From Saccharopolyspora erythraea NRRL 2338 (GTDB taxonomy: Bacteria > Actinomycetota > Actinomycetes > Mycobacteriales > Pseudonocardiaceae): a DNA stretch of 64,000 nucleotides. A program made the translations under genes and the position numbers. Shown piece by piece: positions 1-8,316 of the stretch. Under the pieces are notes generated by a model. It saw only the letters and a program-made list of their open reading frames with translations, was not told the DNA's origin and made no database searches. Every line of letters begins with the position of its first letter. The stretch's first letter is position 1. The stretch spans positions 4,329,584-4,393,583 of the forward strand of contig NC_009142.1 in assembly GCF_000062885.1 (NCBI RefSeq). Direction: 5' to 3'.

Positions 1-218
1 ACGCCGAGCCTCTCCAGGACCTCCAGCGAATGGCGGGACAGGCAGATCGCCCTGCTTCCGGCGCATACCGAGTCCCCGGCCTCCAGCACGGTCACCCGGA
101 CGCCTCGGCGGGCCAGGCCGAGGGCGAGGGCTAGCCCGACCGGGCCGGCGCCGACGACCACGACCGAGTCGGCCTCCGGGGGCGGGGTGAACGCGTAGCG
201 GCGCGGGGTGAAGTACAC
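1..218 (-). CDS. FAD-dependent monooxygenase, N-terminal part only
   Basis: The gene runs off the left edge, so only about 72 N-terminal residues are visible. After a short leader the translation gives SVVVVGAGPVGLALALGLAR, the GxGxxG dinucleotide-binding fold of class A flavoprotein monooxygenases, and then VLEAG at the end of the second beta strand, where an acidic residue holds the FAD ribose. Such enzymes usually hydroxylate aromatic rings using NAD(P)H and O2. The GTG at 216-218 was chosen because GAGG lies 5 bases before it; GTG at 224 is an alternative. It is divergent from an IclR regulator, a common arrangement for aromatic catabolic genes, so control by that regulator is likely. The substrate cannot be judged from this fragment. 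Confidence 0.8.
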   Translation of the reverse strand, partial: MYFTPRRYAFTPPPEADSVVVVGAGPVGLALALGLARRGVRVTVLEAGDSVCAGSRAICLSRHSLEVLERLG

Positions 219-233
219 AACCACCTCAAGGTT

Positions 234-279
234 GTTGCAACTATCGAGCACTGCTGTTACAAAGATTGCATCAACTATC
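234..279. promoter_or_regulatory. Putative operator between monooxygenase and IclR genes
   Basis: The gap between the divergent genes is AT-richer than its surroundings. It holds the perfect palindrome GTTGCAAC (234-241) and two copies of CAACTATC (238-245 and 272-279). Palindromes in the shared promoter are typical binding sites for the divergently encoded IclR protein. The site assignment is inferred from position and symmetry only. Confidence 0.4.
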
Positions 280-329
280 TTTCCGGGGTTTCGGGCGTGT
301 CAAGACCTCGGAGCCGAACCGGAGTGCAC

Positions 330-1037
330 GTGTCTGCTGAGCGGAAACCGGACGGGTCGCAAACCCTCGAACGCGGACTGCGGGTCCTGCGGATGCTGGC
401 CGAGTCGCCGGAGGGCCTCGGCGCCAGCGAGGTGGCGACCCGCCTCGACGTGCACCGCTCGGTCGCCTACCGGCTGCTGATGGCGCTGACCAGGCAGAAC
501 TTCGTCTCCAGGGACGAGCAGGGGCGGTACCGGGTCGGCCTGGACTTCTTCACCCTCGCCGAGCGGGTGCGGCCGCGGCTGCTGGACGTCGCGACGCCGG
601 TGCTGCGGGAGCTGACCGCCGAGCTGGACGCCACCACGTGCCTGGTGGTGCCGGAGAACGGGTCGGCGGTGGCCGTCGCGGTCATCGAGCCGCCGGGCCC
701 TGGACCGCGCTTCTCCTACGGCATCGGCAACCGGGATCCGCTGGAGCGGGGCGCGGCGGGCATCGCCCTGCTCGCGGCGGGCAGCCCCCGCGAGGGCGAG
801 CAGGAGCGGGTCGCGACGACGCGGCGCGACGGGCACGTCGTCACGCACGAGGAGGTCGTGCCGGGGTCCACGGGCATCGCCGCGCCGATCCACCCCGCGC
901 CGGGCGAGAGCCCCGCGGCCATCAACGTCATCACGCACCGCCGTGACGTCGCGGAGCGGGCGATCCCGATCGTCGTGTCAGCGGCCCGGCGCATCAGCGA
1001 GGCGCTCGGCGGGTCGCCCACCACCGCGGCGGGCTGA
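330..1037 (+). CDS. IclR-family transcriptional regulator
   Basis: About 235 residues. The N-terminus has an IclR winged helix (QTLERGLRVLRMLAES, then SEVATRLDVHRSVAYRLL as the recognition helix region), followed by an IclR effector domain (LRELTAELDATTCLVV, later PGSTGIAAPI). IclR proteins bind small aromatic or organic acids and control adjacent catabolic operons. The GTG at 330 was preferred because GGAG ends 5 bases upstream; GTG at 297 would add 11 residues without a visible ribosome site. The effector domain is slightly shorter than usual: the segment around the usual cysteine-containing loop is compact, and no cysteine is seen there. Most likely it regulates the divergent monooxygenase. 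Confidence 0.88.
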   Translation: MSAERKPDGSQTLERGLRVLRMLAESPEGLGASEVATRLDVHRSVAYRLLMALTRQNFVSRDEQGRYRVGLDFFTLAERVRPRLLDVATPVLRELTAELDATTCLVVPENGSAVAVAVIEPPGPGPRFSYGIGNRDPLERGAAGIALLAAGSPREGEQERVATTRRDGHVVTHEEVVPGSTGIAAPIHPAPGESPAAINVITHRRDVAERAIPIVVSAARRISEALGGSPTTAAG

Positions 1038-1105
1038 AGGCCGCAGGGCACACGTGCGACGGGTCAGCACGGAAAACGACTGGACCGAGCACGCATACTG
1101 CGCCT

Positions 1106-1551
1106 GTGGAACTCGACCAACATCTTGTCGACGCGGCGATCGAGCAGATGCGCCACCGGTGGCCGGACTCCGAGCACGCCGTGGCCGCAGCGGTCTACCT
1201 CGACGACGGCCGGATCCTGACCAGCGTCGGCCTCGACAATCTCAACGCGTCCGCCACGCTGTGCGCGGAGACCGGAGCGATCTGCCAGGCCTACACGCTC
1301 GGCAGCCGGGTGACGGCCTCGGTATGCGTTGCCGGAAACCCCGTGGGCGACGGCATCGCCGTCCTCGCACCGTGCGGGATCTCCAGGAACGGCTCGCCCT
1401 GTGGGGCCCCGACGTCCAGGTCGCCGTCGCCGATCCGGGAAGCTCCCACGGGTGGGCCGCGCGGAAGCTGGTCGAGCTCAACCCGTTCTACTGGGGTGAG
1501 ACCTACGCCGACGGTAGCGGGTGGCCGTCCACGGCCGTTCACGCCACGTGA
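1106..1551 (+). pseudogene. Cytidine / blasticidin-S deaminase-like gene, frameshifted
   Basis: Frame one (GTG start at 1106) encodes a cytidine-deaminase fold with the first zinc/catalytic motif CAETGAI and reaches APCGIS. The expected second zinc motif is PCGxC. The expected continuation, QERLALWGPDVQVAVADP and ELNPFYWGE, lies in another frame and ends at 1551. Inserting one G between 1382 and 1383 would give PCGICQERLALWGP and restore a protein of about 148 residues. The lesion therefore removes the second zinc cysteine and everything after it. Either the gene is dead by a one-base deletion or the sequence has an error here. The family deaminates cytidine-type nucleosides, or blasticidin S in resistance members; the substrate is unknown. 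Confidence 0.8.
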
Positions 1552-1568
1552 CGTCCCACCGGGCTCGG

Positions 1569-1654
1569 GGGCAACCGAGGGAGTCGAACCCTGCGCGGCT
1601 TGTGAAGGCGGCGCCCATGACCGGCCCATACCCTTCGGCGGGCGGCGGTTGCCC
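1569..1654 (-). other. tRNA-like remnant or hairpin
   Basis: The ends of this 86-base stretch pair perfectly over 9 bases (1569-1577 with 1646-1654; GGGCAACCG on the minus strand). Next to the 3' arm is a T-arm-like stem-loop, AGGG-TTCGACT-CCCT, at 1578-1592. These are the two most tRNA-like parts. The middle does not fold into a normal D arm and the candidate anticodon loop (around CTTCACAA) has 8 bases and a stem mismatch, so it is not called a functional tRNA. It lies between two decayed genes, where a broken tRNA or an old attachment site would fit. A factor-independent terminator for the convergent genes is the alternative reading. Confidence 0.3.
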
Positions 1655-1706
1655 TTGACTGCAACGCCGCACGCGGGGTGAACATTCCCCGCACACCGCC
1701 GCGCGC

Positions 1707-3317
1707 TCAGCCCACCGACCAGAACACCGCCCGCCCGACCTGCGCGTACAGGCCCTTGGGGTGGCCCCGGAACAGCGGTTCGGTTCCGAAGAGCACGGAT
1801 CGCGCGCCGCGCTCGGACACTCCCGAGACCACCGAGGCCGCACCCGCCGCCTGCGTCGGCCCGTTCCCGTCCGCCGCGGGCAGCCAGTGGCCCGCCACCA
1901 GCGGATCGCGCGGCGCGTAGCGCTGCTCGGCCGCCACGCCGGGCCCCAGCTCGGTGAACCACAGCGGCGAGTAGACGAAGGAGGCTCCGGCGCGCCGGAG
2001 CCGATCGCGGTCGCGGCGTTCGTCACCGCCACCACCCCGTTCGCGTCGTCGCGTCCGGCAATGGCCCGTGCCGGCAGCAGACCGGTCTCGGCGTTGAAGC
2101 GCGCGCCGCCCGCTCCGCGGGTCACCACGCCTCCGCGCGCCAGGAAGGCATCGACCGGCGCCCGCGCCTGCGCGGACAGCTCCGAGTAGACCAGCCCGGC
2201 GGACACGAACAGGCCGTCGACCCGCGTGAGGTCGAAGCCCGCGTTGAGCACGTCGGTGGAAACCGGCCGCACCTCGAAGCCCATCTCGCGCAGCGTCGCG
2301 AGTTCGTCGGGCGAGACGGCGGCGGCGATCACCGGTTTGCGCATCACCGGCCCGCGTTGCCCACCGGGAGCGGCGGTGAACCGCACCCCGAGCCGCTCGG
2401 CCGCCGCCTGCCGCGCGGCAGCGGGCACGACGACCGTGCCGTCCTCCCGGCGGTGCAGCGCGAACCCTTCGCCGAGCAGGTCGTTGACCGCCCGGACGTC
2501 CTTGCCGTCCAGCAGCCGGATCAGCAGGTCCTGCCCCGGCGCGGCGTCGACCCCGCCGGTCGGTGCCGCGACCGCGACCGGCGTCGTGGGCACCCGGGGT
2601 GCGTCGGTGCGCGAGACGTCGACCGAGGCTCCCCACAGCAGCCGGTGGCTCCAACCCGAGATGTCGTACAGCCGCGGCACGTCGGCGGAGATGTCCGCGC
2701 CGTCGGCCAGGATCACGTTGGCCAGCCCGCGCTTGGGCTGGTGCATGTCGACCACGTACGAACCCGCCGGGTAGTGGCGGCCGGCGAGCCGGAAGCCGGT
2801 CCTGGCCCGCCCGACGCGGACGTCGTTGGCGACGCGGTGGTCCACCAGCCGCGCCGCCGACGCGTCGGACCGCTGTCCCCCGCCCACCGGGATCACGTAG
2901 GCGCGGGGGAACTCCACGCGGTAGCGGTCCTCGGGACCGAACCCGGGAACGAAACCGTCGGGGATCTCCGGCTGCGGGTCACCTGCCCAGCCCCGCCGGA
3001 ACCGCGCGATCTGGTCGGAGACCAGCTCGCGCCGGTTCGCCTCGGCATACTGCACCCCGGCCCGGATCGTCGCTTCGGCGACGTACAGGTCGCGGCCGAG
3101 CGTCGACTGGCCGACCACCTCGGTCGCTGCGCCGTTGCAGGGCGTTGAGCCTCGGCGCGAGGTCGTGGTACGGCACGAGCCCCAGCTTGATGGCCTTGTC
3201 CGAGGGATCCGGCGGGAACACGCGCAGTTCGGTGCGCCGCGGATAGCCCTCGTGGTCACCTATCGGGCGGTTCTGCCCCGTGGCCGATAGCACCGCGGGG
3301 GGCGGATCGCCGTCCAC
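1707..3317 (-). pseudogene. M14-type zinc carboxypeptidase, catalytic domain deleted
   Basis: The product can be followed through three frames. It opens with DPSDKAIKLGLVPYHDLAPR (about 3250-3150). After a frame change come EVVGQSTLGRDLYV and, immediately, VQYAEANRRELVSDQIARFR, RAYVIPVGGG, AGSYVVDMHQPKRGLANV and YDISGWSH. A second frame change near 2000 precedes SFVYSPLWFTELGPGV and the end GLYAQVGRAVFWSVG. In actinobacterial M14 proteins of this type the zinc-binding catalytic domain (HxxE and a distal His) lies between the RDLY and YAEANRR blocks. Here those blocks are adjacent, so several hundred residues with all zinc ligands are gone. Deletion plus two frameshifts make this a clear pseudogene. 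Ancestral role: secreted or periplasmic peptide hydrolysis. Confidence 0.82.
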
Positions 3318-3330
3318 AAGGGACCAGGTC

Positions 3331-4152
3331 TCAGGGCTTGCGGGCGACGCCTCCGTACATGGCGATGTCGGCTTCCACCACCTCGGTACCGGGCCGCCAG
3401 CGGTTGATGAGCTGCACTCCGGGTTCGACCAGCTCCATCCCCTGGAAGAACTCCTCGACCTTCTCCTTGCTGCGCAGTTGGAGGTCGATGCCCTCCTCCC
3501 GCGACAACCGCGCCACCTCGTGCATCTCGGGAGCGGTGTCGGCGGTCGAGGTCGACAGCGCCAGGTAGCTGCCGGACGGCAGTGCCTGTACCAGCCGGTC
3601 GACCAGCGGGAACGCGTCCTCGTCGGCGATCAGGTGCACCATCGCGATCACCGTCAGCGCGATCGGTTCGGACAGGTCCAGGGTGTCGGTGAACGCCGGC
3701 GCGGTCAGGATCGTCTCGGGCCTGCGCATGTCGGCCTCGACGTAGGCGGTGCGCCCCTGCGGGGCGCCGGTCAGCAGCGCCCGCGCGTGGGTCAGCACGA
3801 TCGGGTCGTTGTCGACGTAGACGATCCGCGCGTCCGGCGCGGTCCGCTGCACCACCTCGTGCAGGTTCGGCGAGATGGGGATGCCGGTGCCGATGTCGAG
3901 GAACTGGCGGATCCCGGCCTCCTGGGCCAGGAAAGTCGCGACGCGGTGCATGAACGCCCGGTTGGCCAGCATCGAGTCCTTCACCCCCGGCCAGGCCCGG
4001 AGCAGCTTGTGCGCGGCGACCCGGTCGGCGGTGTAGTTGTCCTTGCCGCCCAGTATGTAGTCGTAGAGCCGCGCCGAGTGCGCCTGCTCGGTGTGCAGGA
4101 TGGCGATCGGCAAGAAGTCGTCGCTGCTCGGCCGCCCCGCTGCGTGGGCCAC
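3331..4152 (-). CDS. DUF574-type S-adenosylmethionine methyltransferase
   Basis: About 273 residues. Hallmarks of this actinobacterial family are HSARLYDYILGGKDNYTADR near the start, FLDIGTGIPISPNLHEV for SAM binding, IVYVDNDPIVLTHARALL with the acidic residue for the SAM ribose, and ALTVIAMVHLIADEDAF. The family is very expanded in mycelial actinomycetes and mostly uncharacterised; small-molecule O- or N-methylation is assumed. GTG at 4152 follows GGAGG by 4 bases; GTG at 4191 is an alternative start adding 13 residues. It stands alone between a pseudogene and the Lrp gene. There is no sequence reason to link it to the distant terpene operon. Confidence 0.85.
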   Translation of the reverse strand: MAHAAGRPSSDDFLPIAILHTEQAHSARLYDYILGGKDNYTADRVAAHKLLRAWPGVKDSMLANRAFMHRVATFLAQEAGIRQFLDIGTGIPISPNLHEVVQRTAPDARIVYVDNDPIVLTHARALLTGAPQGRTAYVEADMRRPETILTAPAFTDTLDLSEPIALTVIAMVHLIADEDAFPLVDRLVQALPSGSYLALSTSTADTAPEMHEVARLSREEGIDLQLRSKEKVEEFFQGMELVEPGVQLINRWRPGTEVVEADIAMYGGVARKP

Positions 4153-4222
4153 GCTGCCTCCCCAGTATTCCTGTTCCGCGCCCCCCGGCACCGATGCCAG
4201 GGCAAATCGCGACTCAGCGTGA

Positions 4223-4708
4223 TCATGCCGGGTGCGACGGTAGTTCGTCCAGGATCAGCACCGTGTGGGAGGAAACCACGTCGGGGATGGTCTGCAGGCG
4301 GTTGAGCACCAGCTCCCGCAGGCACTGAGCGTCACGCGTTCGGACCAGCAGCACCAGGTCGTTCTCGCCGGAGACCAGCGCGCCGTGGGCCACCTCGGGG
4401 ATCTCCAGCACGCGGCGGCGCACCGACTTCCAGGAGTGCTGGCTGACCTTGAGGTAGACGTAGGCCGAGACCCCGTAGCCGTAGCGCTCCGGGTTGATCA
4501 CGGCGCTGTAGCCGGTGATCACGCCGTCGCGGTGCAGCCGCTCCACGCGCGTGTAGACGTTGGCGCGGGAGATGTGCAGGCGCTCGGCCAGGGCGCGCAT
4601 GGACACCCGGCCGTCGCGGCGCAGCTCCTCGACGATGCGCCGGTCCAGGTCGTCCAGCTCTGCGGAACGTCCAGCCCGGACGCCCCGATCGGCCTGCTCT
4701 GAAGACAT
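4223..4708 (-). CDS. bkdR: Lrp/AsnC-family regulator, probable BkdR
   Basis: About 161 residues. The N-terminal AsnC-type helix-turn-helix is clear (LDRRIVEELRRDGRVSMRAL, then LHISRANVYTRVERLH), followed by a RAM ligand-binding domain ending in IPDVVSSHTVLILDELP. The ATG at 4708 starts the conserved part; an in-frame ATG at 4819 would overlap the divergent promoter and is unlikely. It is divergent from the 2-oxoacid dehydrogenase operon. In Streptomyces the Lrp-type BkdR sits next to bkd operons and controls them, so the same role is inferred. Likely ligands are branched-chain amino acids or their keto acids. Confidence 0.85.
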   Translation of the reverse strand: MSSEQADRGVRAGRSAELDDLDRRIVEELRRDGRVSMRALAERLHISRANVYTRVERLHRDGVITGYSAVINPERYGYGVSAYVYLKVSQHSWKSVRRRVLEIPEVAHGALVSGENDLVLLVRTRDAQCLRELVLNRLQTIPDVVSSHTVLILDELPSHPA

Positions 4709-4745
4709 CTGGCACACCATAGCCGCACCTGCCTGCCATGTGTCC

Positions 4746-4777
4746 AGGAAAACGGCGCTCATCTGGAAGAACGGCGC
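4746..4777. promoter_or_regulatory. Repeated Lrp-type sites between bkdR and bkdA
   Basis: In the 122-base divergent region, AACGGCGC occurs at 4751-4758 and again at 4770-4777, 19 bases apart, each within a GGAA-rich block (GGAAAACGGCGC and GGAAGAACGGCGC). Two same-face copies about two helical turns apart fit binding by an oligomeric Lrp protein. Function is inferred. Confidence 0.4.
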
Positions 4778-4830
4778 GACCAGTTGAACAATCCCTCTCA
4801 CATCCGGCGGTTCGCGCAATGGAGGACCCC

Positions 4831-5916
4831 ATGACCACCGCTAGGCAACGGAGCCTGCTGCCCTCGGACACCCCGCTCACCCTGCTGGGCACCGACGGCG
4901 AACCGACCACCGCCGAGGAGCTGCCCGCCGGCGAGGTGCTGCTCGAACTGCACCGGAGGATGGTCGTGGGCAGGCGCTTCGACACCCAGGCGACCGCGCT
5001 GACCAAGCAGGGCAGGCTCGCGGTGTACCCGTCCTCGCGCGGCCAGGAGGCGTGCCAGGTCGGCGCGGTGCTGGCGTTGGAGGAGCGGGACTGGCTGTTC
5101 CCCACCTACCGCGACTCGGTCGCGCTGGTGTCCCGGGGCGTCGACCCGGTGCAGACCCTCACGCTGCTGCAGGGCAGCTGGCACCTGGGCTACGACCCCT
5201 ACGAGCACCGGGTCGGGCCGCAGTGCACGCCGCTCGCGACCAACACCCTGCACGCCGTGGGCATGGCCCACGCCGCCCGGCTCAAGGGCGAGGACTCGGT
5301 CTCGCTGGTGCTGCTCGGCGACGGCGCGACCAGCGAGGGCGACACCCACGAGGCGCTGAACTTCGCGGGCGTGTGGCAGGCGCCGGTGGTGTTCCTGGTG
5401 CAGAACAACGGTTATGCGATCAGCGTGCCGATGAGCAAGCAGAACGCGGCGCCGTCGCTGGCGCACAAGGGCATCGGCTACGGGGTCGCCTCCGAGCTGA
5501 TCGACGGCAACGACCCGGCCGCGGTCTACACGACCGTGCGGGAGGCCGTCGCCGCCGCCAGGGCCGGCGCGGGACCGGCCCTGATCGAGGCGCTGACCTA
5601 CCGGGTCGAGGCGCACACCAACGCCGACGACGCCAACCGCTACCGCGACGCCGGCGAGGTCGCCGCCTGGCTGGGCAAGGACCCGGTCGACCGGCTGGAG
5701 CGCCACCTCACCTCCCGCGGACTGCTCGACGAGGCACGGCGAGCCGCCGTCGCCGAGGAGGCCGAGGCGTTCGCCGCCTCGGTGCGCAACCGGATGAACG
5801 TCGACGTCGAACCGGACCCCGCCGAGTTGTTCACCCACGTCTACGCCGAGCCGACGGCCGCCCTGCGCGAGCAGGCCGGGCTGCTCGCCGAGGAGATCGC
5901 CGGAGCGAAGTCATGA
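4831..5916 (+). CDS. bkdA: 2-oxoacid dehydrogenase E1 alpha subunit (branched-chain type)
   Basis: 361 residues, normal for the family. It carries the thiamine-diphosphate motif GDG (residues 163-165) through NN (192-193) in LLGDGATSEGDTHEALNF and FLVQNNGYAISVP. YRVEAHTNADDANRYRD is the typical phosphorylation-loop region of E1 alpha. With E1 beta it decarboxylates a 2-oxoacid and acylates the E2 lipoyl group in the cytoplasm. ATG 4831 has GGAGG 5 bases upstream. The stop overlaps the next start (ATGA), so expression is coupled. The divergent Lrp gene favours branched-chain keto acids (fatty-acid and polyketide starter supply) over pyruvate, but pyruvate cannot be excluded. Confidence 0.92.
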   Translation: MTTARQRSLLPSDTPLTLLGTDGEPTTAEELPAGEVLLELHRRMVVGRRFDTQATALTKQGRLAVYPSSRGQEACQVGAVLALEERDWLFPTYRDSVALVSRGVDPVQTLTLLQGSWHLGYDPYEHRVGPQCTPLATNTLHAVGMAHAARLKGEDSVSLVLLGDGATSEGDTHEALNFAGVWQAPVVFLVQNNGYAISVPMSKQNAAPSLAHKGIGYGVASELIDGNDPAAVYTTVREAVAAARAGAGPALIEALTYRVEAHTNADDANRYRDAGEVAAWLGKDPVDRLERHLTSRGLLDEARRAAVAEEAEAFAASVRNRMNVDVEPDPAELFTHVYAEPTAALREQAGLLAEEIAGAKS

Positions 5917-6938
5917 CCACCGACGAACGGATGTCCATGGCCGCGGCGCTCAACCGCGCGCTGGCCGACGCGCTGGAGGCCGACGACCGGGTCCTGGTCT
6001 TCGGCGAGGACGTCGGCCCGCTGGGCGGCGTCTTCCGCGTCACCGACGGGCTGGCGGCTCGGTTCGGCGAGCGGCGGGTGTTCGACACCCCGCTGGCCGA
6101 GTCCGGGATCGTCGGCACCGCGATCGGGATGGCGATGAACGGGCTGCGCCCGGTGGTGGAGATGCAGTTCGACGCGTTCGCCTACCCGGCGTTCGAGCAG
6201 ATCACCAGCCACCTCGCCAAGCTGCGCAACCGGACCCGCGGGCGCGTCGAGCTGCCCGTGGTCATCCGCATCCCCTACGGCGGCGGCATCGGGGGCGTGG
6301 AGCACCACTGCGACTCGTCGGAGGTCTACTACACCCACACCCCGGGGCTGCGCGTCGTGTCGCCCGGCACGCCGGAGGACGCCTACGGCCTGCTGCGCGC
6401 GGCGATCGACTCGCCGGACCCCGTGGTGTTCCTGGAGCCCAAGCACCGGTACTGGGCGAAGGACGCGGTGTCGCTCGACCCCGCCGGCTCGCTCGACCGC
6501 GCGGTCATCCGCCGTCCGGGCCGGGACGTCACGCTCATCGCCTACGGCCCGATGGTGGCCACGGCGCTGGAGACCGCCGAGGCGGCCACCGACGAGGGCT
6601 GGGACGTCGAGGTCGTGGACCTGCGCAGTCTCGCGCCGTTCGACGACGCCACCGTGGCCGGGTCGGTGCGGCGCACCGGCCGCGCCGTCGTGGTGCACGA
6701 GGCGGCCGGGTTCTGCGGGTACGGCGCCGAGGTCGCCGCGCGCATCACCGAGCGCTGCTTCCACCACCTGCACGCGCCGGTCCTGCGGGTCACCGGCTTC
6801 GACATCCCCTACCCGCCACCCAAGCTCGAGGAGTACCACCTGCCCGGCGTCGACCGGATCCTCGACGCCATCGCGCGGTTGCAGTGGGACGACGAGGTCG
6901 TGCCCGCCCGCCCGGCCGGGGAGGTCCAGCATGCCTGA
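5913..6938 (+). CDS. bkdB: 2-oxoacid dehydrogenase E1 beta subunit
   Basis: 341 residues. Typical transketolase-type E1 beta blocks are present: VLVFGEDVGPLGGVFRVT, FDTPLAESGIVGTAIGMA, VEMQFDAFAYPAFEQI and, toward the C-terminus, VVDLRSLAPFDDATV and VVHEAAGFCGYGAEVAA. It completes the alpha2beta2 E1 component. ATG 5913 overlaps the E1 alpha stop by 4 bases. The E2 gene starts 8 bases before its stop, so the three subunits are translated from one message in equal amounts. Confidence 0.93.
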   Translation: MTTDERMSMAAALNRALADALEADDRVLVFGEDVGPLGGVFRVTDGLAARFGERRVFDTPLAESGIVGTAIGMAMNGLRPVVEMQFDAFAYPAFEQITSHLAKLRNRTRGRVELPVVIRIPYGGGIGGVEHHCDSSEVYYTHTPGLRVVSPGTPEDAYGLLRAAIDSPDPVVFLEPKHRYWAKDAVSLDPAGSLDRAVIRRPGRDVTLIAYGPMVATALETAEAATDEGWDVEVVDLRSLAPFDDATVAGSVRRTGRAVVVHEAAGFCGYGAEVAARITERCFHHLHAPVLRVTGFDIPYPPPKLEEYHLPGVDRILDAIARLQWDDEVVPARPAGEVQHA

Positions 6939-8295
6939 GTTCGCGCTGCCGGACCTCGGCGAGGGCCTGACCGAGGCCGAGATCGTGAACTGGCTGGTCG
7001 CCGAGGGCGACCAGGTCCGGGTGGACCAGCCCGTGGTGGAGGTCGAGACCGCCAAAGCCGTCGTGGAGGTGCCGTGCCCGTACGCGGGCGTGGTGGGCAG
7101 GCTCCACGGTTCGGCGGGCGAGACCCTGACCGTCGGATCACCGCTGCTCACCGTCGAGGAACCGGGTGCCGGCTTCACCGAGCCCGGTGTGGTCGTGCCG
7201 GACCCCGCCCCGGCGGAGGAGGACAGCGGCAACGTCCTCATCGGGTACGGGACCTCCGCCGCACCGGCGCGGCGCAACCGGCGCCGGCGGCGGACCGCGT
7301 CCGGTGCTCCCGTGGCCGCGCCCGTTCCGGCACCGGCCGAGCCGGCGCGCGGTGCCCGGTCGATCGCGGTCATCTCGCCCCTGGTCCGCCAGCTCGCGAG
7401 GGAGAACGGCATCGACCTGACGCGGATCAGCGGCAGCGGCCCGCAGGGCGTGATCCGCCGCTGCGACGTGGACGAGGCGATCGCCGCCCAGCGGGCGCAG
7501 GCGCAAACCCCCACCACGACGTGGGAAACGCGCGCTGTGCACCAGGACCAGCCCGCCGCGGAGAGGGAAACCCATGCCGCGCCGGCTGGAACTCCTGTCG
7601 CGCCGGAGGATTCCACCCGGATCCCGCTGCGCGGGCTGCGCCGGGCGGTGGCCGACAAGCTCACGCGGTCCCGCCGCGAGATCCCCGAGGCGACGGTCTG
7701 GGTCGATGTCGACGCCACCGGGCTGCTGGAGGCCCGTGCCGCGCTCAACGCCCGCAGTCCCGAACAACCGGTCAGCGTGCTCGCGCTGGTCTCCCGCTTC
7801 GCCGTGCTCGGTCTGCGGAGGTTCCCCGAGCTGAACTCCAGGGTCGAGCAGGACGAAATCGTGCTGCTGGACCGGATCCACCTCGGTTTCGCCGCGCAGA
7901 CCGACCGCGGCCTGGTGGTGCCGGTGGTCCGCGACGCGCAGTCGATGAGCACCCGCGAGCTCTCCGACGCGATGCGCACGCACACCATCGCCGGCCGCGA
8001 GGGCTCGCTGGCTCCGTCCGACCTCACCGGCGGCACGTTCACGGTCAACAACTACGGCGTGTTCGGTGTGGACGGCTCGGCGGCGATCATCAACCAGCCG
8101 GAGGCGGCGATCCTGGGAGTCGGCCGCATCATCGACCGCCCGTGGGCGGTGGACGGCCGGCTCGCCGTGCGCAAGGTGTGCGAGCTGACTCTGGCGTTCG
8201 ACCACCGCGTCTGCGACGGCGGCACCGCAGGCGGGTTCCTGCGGTTCGTGGCCGACTGCGTGGAGTCCCCGATCACCGCGCTCGGCGAGTTGTAG
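6931..8295 (+). CDS. bkdC: Dihydrolipoamide acyltransferase (E2)
   Basis: 454 residues with the full E2 layout. The lipoyl domain (residues 1-75) has ETAKA with lipoylated Lys42. A Pro/Ala linker with RRNRRRRR follows. The peripheral subunit-binding domain (about 147-182) reads SPLVRQLARENGIDLTRISG and GPQGVIRRCDVDEAI. The catalytic domain ends in FDHRVCDGG with active-site His425 and Asp429. A single lipoyl domain and the Lrp neighbour suit a branched-chain complex. No E3 gene is here; E3 is normally shared and encoded elsewhere. The basic run in the linker is a little unusual. Confidence 0.92.
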   Translation: MPEFALPDLGEGLTEAEIVNWLVAEGDQVRVDQPVVEVETAKAVVEVPCPYAGVVGRLHGSAGETLTVGSPLLTVEEPGAGFTEPGVVVPDPAPAEEDSGNVLIGYGTSAAPARRNRRRRRTASGAPVAAPVPAPAEPARGARSIAVISPLVRQLARENGIDLTRISGSGPQGVIRRCDVDEAIAAQRAQAQTPTTTWETRAVHQDQPAAERETHAAPAGTPVAPEDSTRIPLRGLRRAVADKLTRSRREIPEATVWVDVDATGLLEARAALNARSPEQPVSVLALVSRFAVLGLRRFPELNSRVEQDEIVLLDRIHLGFAAQTDRGLVVPVVRDAQSMSTRELSDAMRTHTIAGREGSLAPSDLTGGTFTVNNYGVFGVDGSAAIINQPEAAILGVGRIIDRPWAVDGRLAVRKVCELTLAFDHRVCDGGTAGGFLRFVADCVESPITALGEL

Positions 8296-8316
8296 GGCCT
8301 GCTCGACGCGGGCGGG

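Noticed and set aside
3331-4152. The SAM methyltransferase as a geranyl-diphosphate methyltransferase for 2-methylisoborneol
   Set aside because: It belongs to the DUF574 family, is 27 kb from the terpene operon and lacks the GPP methyltransferase features; the cyclase is also geosmin-type and not 2-MIB-type.
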